Assembly: GCA_003993805.1 (NCBI GenBank)
Contig: RSEF01000020.1
Location: 11,181,965 to 11,245,964 of the forward strand
Direction: 5' to 3'
DNA length: 64,000 nt
DNA from: Himantopus leucocephalus
Lineage: Eukaryota > Chordata > Aves > Charadriiformes > Recurvirostridae
Position 1 is the first letter of the stretch. Every line of letters starts with the position of its first letter. Of this stretch, positions 62,401-64,000 are shown one piece after another. Both the position numbers and the translations under genes were made by a program. A model generated the notes under the pieces. It was not told the DNA's origin, made no database searches, and was given only the letters and a program-made list of their open reading frames with translations.

Positions 62401-64000
62401 CAAAGAGAAACTGGTGAATCTTTCCAGTTGGCTCATATGGAGGTAGATTCCATGGTTTTGGAAGTACTTGTTTTATTCTGGGGTTTTTTTCCTTCTTTTT
62501 AGTTCCAGTGTCTATTTTCATTTTTTAAATGTTTCATTTGTCCCCTAAATTGTAAGCTTTAGATTTCTCTCAGTTGTGGCCAAGTAGCTTTTGAAATCCA
62601 ATCAAAAGCATAAATAATATCAAGAGACCTCTCTGCATTGAAGCCTGTTGATGTCCTCGCAGCTTTCTTCACTTTATTAGATAACATATTAATCATCCCT
62701 GTTTAAAAGTGCTTTCTCAAATTTGACCCGTATCTCTAAACATAATTTTTACACTTATTTTTCACAGAAAAAATTACATATTTGAAAAGATAATCTTCCT
62801 GTCTTACCTTTTACGGCCCAAATTTAATTTATGTCCAGAAAGATTCCCAACAGTTGATAATTTCCACTATCTTGATACCTAGGGCATATCAATAACACCC
62901 AGACTTCTATTTTTCTTTGAGTCCTGCCTGCTTGGTGCTGCATTAGATGGAAATCCATTATTGTCTGGAGGCCATAGCTGCATGTGTTACATTTGTCATA
63001 GTTGAGTAAGACAGTGAGGAACTACAGGGAAAACTGAACTGGGAAGGACAGAAGCTAAGGCAAGTCACAAATGATAACTTGATTTCATACCACATACCCT
63101 AATCCTTATGCCATATCAGAACTGAGTCATGAATGGAGAGTGGTGAAAGAATCCTTGGGGAAATAAGAGATGCACTTGGAATTTCTCCTTTTCTGAGCCT
63201 CCTCAGGCTTTTGTGGACTCTGATTAAGATGCTGCCCAGTTCAGTGTCCCTGCCTGGGATACTGGAAGCATGCAGGATGCACTTTGAGATGTACTCTACC
63301 CCCACTCAGAGACGTATATATTCCTGTGATTGCTTATGTTGTAGCAATAATAATAATGAAAGAAAGATGACCTCCATGTACTTGTACCCCATGTTTCTGT
63401 TACCCATTGGTTCTCCACAGCAAATGGTCAGTGTTAGTTTGAATCTGCATCCTTGGAGTTTTGTTGTCAGTTTGGGCTGTTGTGACACACTTAGCTAATA
63501 CCCTCTAGTAATTTTATTTCTTATTCACATGCACACTTAATGTCCTTAGTCATTAGACTGAAAAACGTTAACCTTGTCATAGTTAGTGACTGGAAGCAGA
63601 AAAGTCCATTTAATTCTCAGGGGAATGAATTCTAATTTTCTGCTTGTCAGAAAGTGACATTTTACATATTTTTCTCTTTTTTTCCACCAGTTTAGTGCTA
63701 AATTTAAATGTGTGTGTCATAGGAATAGACCTTTTGTCTGTGCTAAACACCCCAAAAGCCTTGGCGGGTATCCAGTGTATAAGACTCTTGACCAATAGCT
63801 GCTGCTAGAGCTCATTTCATGCACTGAAGAGAATGGGAGGTGAGAATTAAAAGTTAGAGATAGGAGGTGATTGCACAGGGCACATTAGCATTGCACGTCA
63901 GAATGCATATTTTTCCCCTGGAAAATATGGATGAAAAGCAGCTCATCTGGGATAAGATATCCAATGAAGAAACAAATTATGTTAATCAAGCAGGCTAGTA
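59487..64000. other. intergenic sequence, no gene recognised
   Basis: About 4.5 kb of mostly AT-rich DNA. It includes a G17 run at 61561-61577 with an ambiguous base at 61588. The open frames at 61720-61989 and 63133-63498 (plus) match nothing I recognise and lack splice context. Confidence 0.55.
61561..61577 (+). repeat. G17 homopolymer
   Basis: Seventeen consecutive G, 10 bp before an N at 61588; length probably uncertain in the assembly. Confidence 0.85.

Noticed and set aside
54900..64000. Search for C20orf85, expected next by mammalian synteny
   Set aside because: No segment resembling its remembered conserved motifs was found by eye; it may lie beyond the window or be absent.

Overview
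This window is vertebrate nuclear DNA and almost certainly avian. It holds multi-exon genes with GT-AG introns, a single CpG island, AT-rich introns, and a fragment pair matching the 3' end of CR1 LINEs with their ATTCTATG tail, which is typical of bird genomes. No prokaryotic, phage, CRISPR or operon structure was seen. A 100-N gap and four single Ns, two of them inside or close beside a homopolymer, show that it comes from a scaffolded draft assembly.

Layout. Positions about 293-22096 (minus strand) carry RAB22A, an early-endosome small GTPase. All seven coding exons were reconstructed and join to 194 codons plus stop, with every G-motif present, followed by an unusually long 3' UTR of about 7.1 kb. 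Positions 21420-23480 are a dense CpG island that acts as a shared divergent promoter. The two start codons lie about 400 bp apart, and each transcription direction has its own CAAGATGGC (YY1-type) element. Positions 22495-46268 (plus strand) carry PPP4R1L, a paralogue of the HEAT-repeat regulatory subunit of protein phosphatase 4. Twenty coding exons join without a break into 957 codons plus stop. The human copy is classed as a pseudogene, so an intact reading frame here is notable. Its 3' UTR runs to a poly(A) signal at 49281. Positions 50530 to about 54860 (plus strand) hold remains of ANKRD60 (ubiquitin-like plus ankyrin repeats), recognisable in four exon-sized pieces but broken by frameshifts and stops. 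The order ANKRD60 - PPP4R1L - RAB22A is the one I recall for human chromosome 20q13. From about 54.9 to 64 kb I see no gene, only unassigned intergenic sequence, CR1 ends around an assembly gap, and candidate regulatory motifs.

How the genes relate. RAB22A and PPP4R1L form a head-to-head pair. The related genes RAB31 and PPP4R1 form a similar divergent pair on human chromosome 18, so this looks like one half of an old paralogous block. No functional link between the two proteins can be read from the sequence beyond the shared promoter.

The most interesting non-gene signals are: a perfect 32-bp inverted repeat with a 4-nt loop inside the RAB22A 3' UTR (1595-1662); the paired YY1 elements whose ATGs serve as a start codon on one side and a uORF start on the other; a phase-compatible candidate alternative last exon in PPP4R1L intron 19; and the decaying ANKRD60. 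Exon boundaries were worked out by hand from splice sites, phase and remembered family sequence. UTR ends and transcription starts are inferred.
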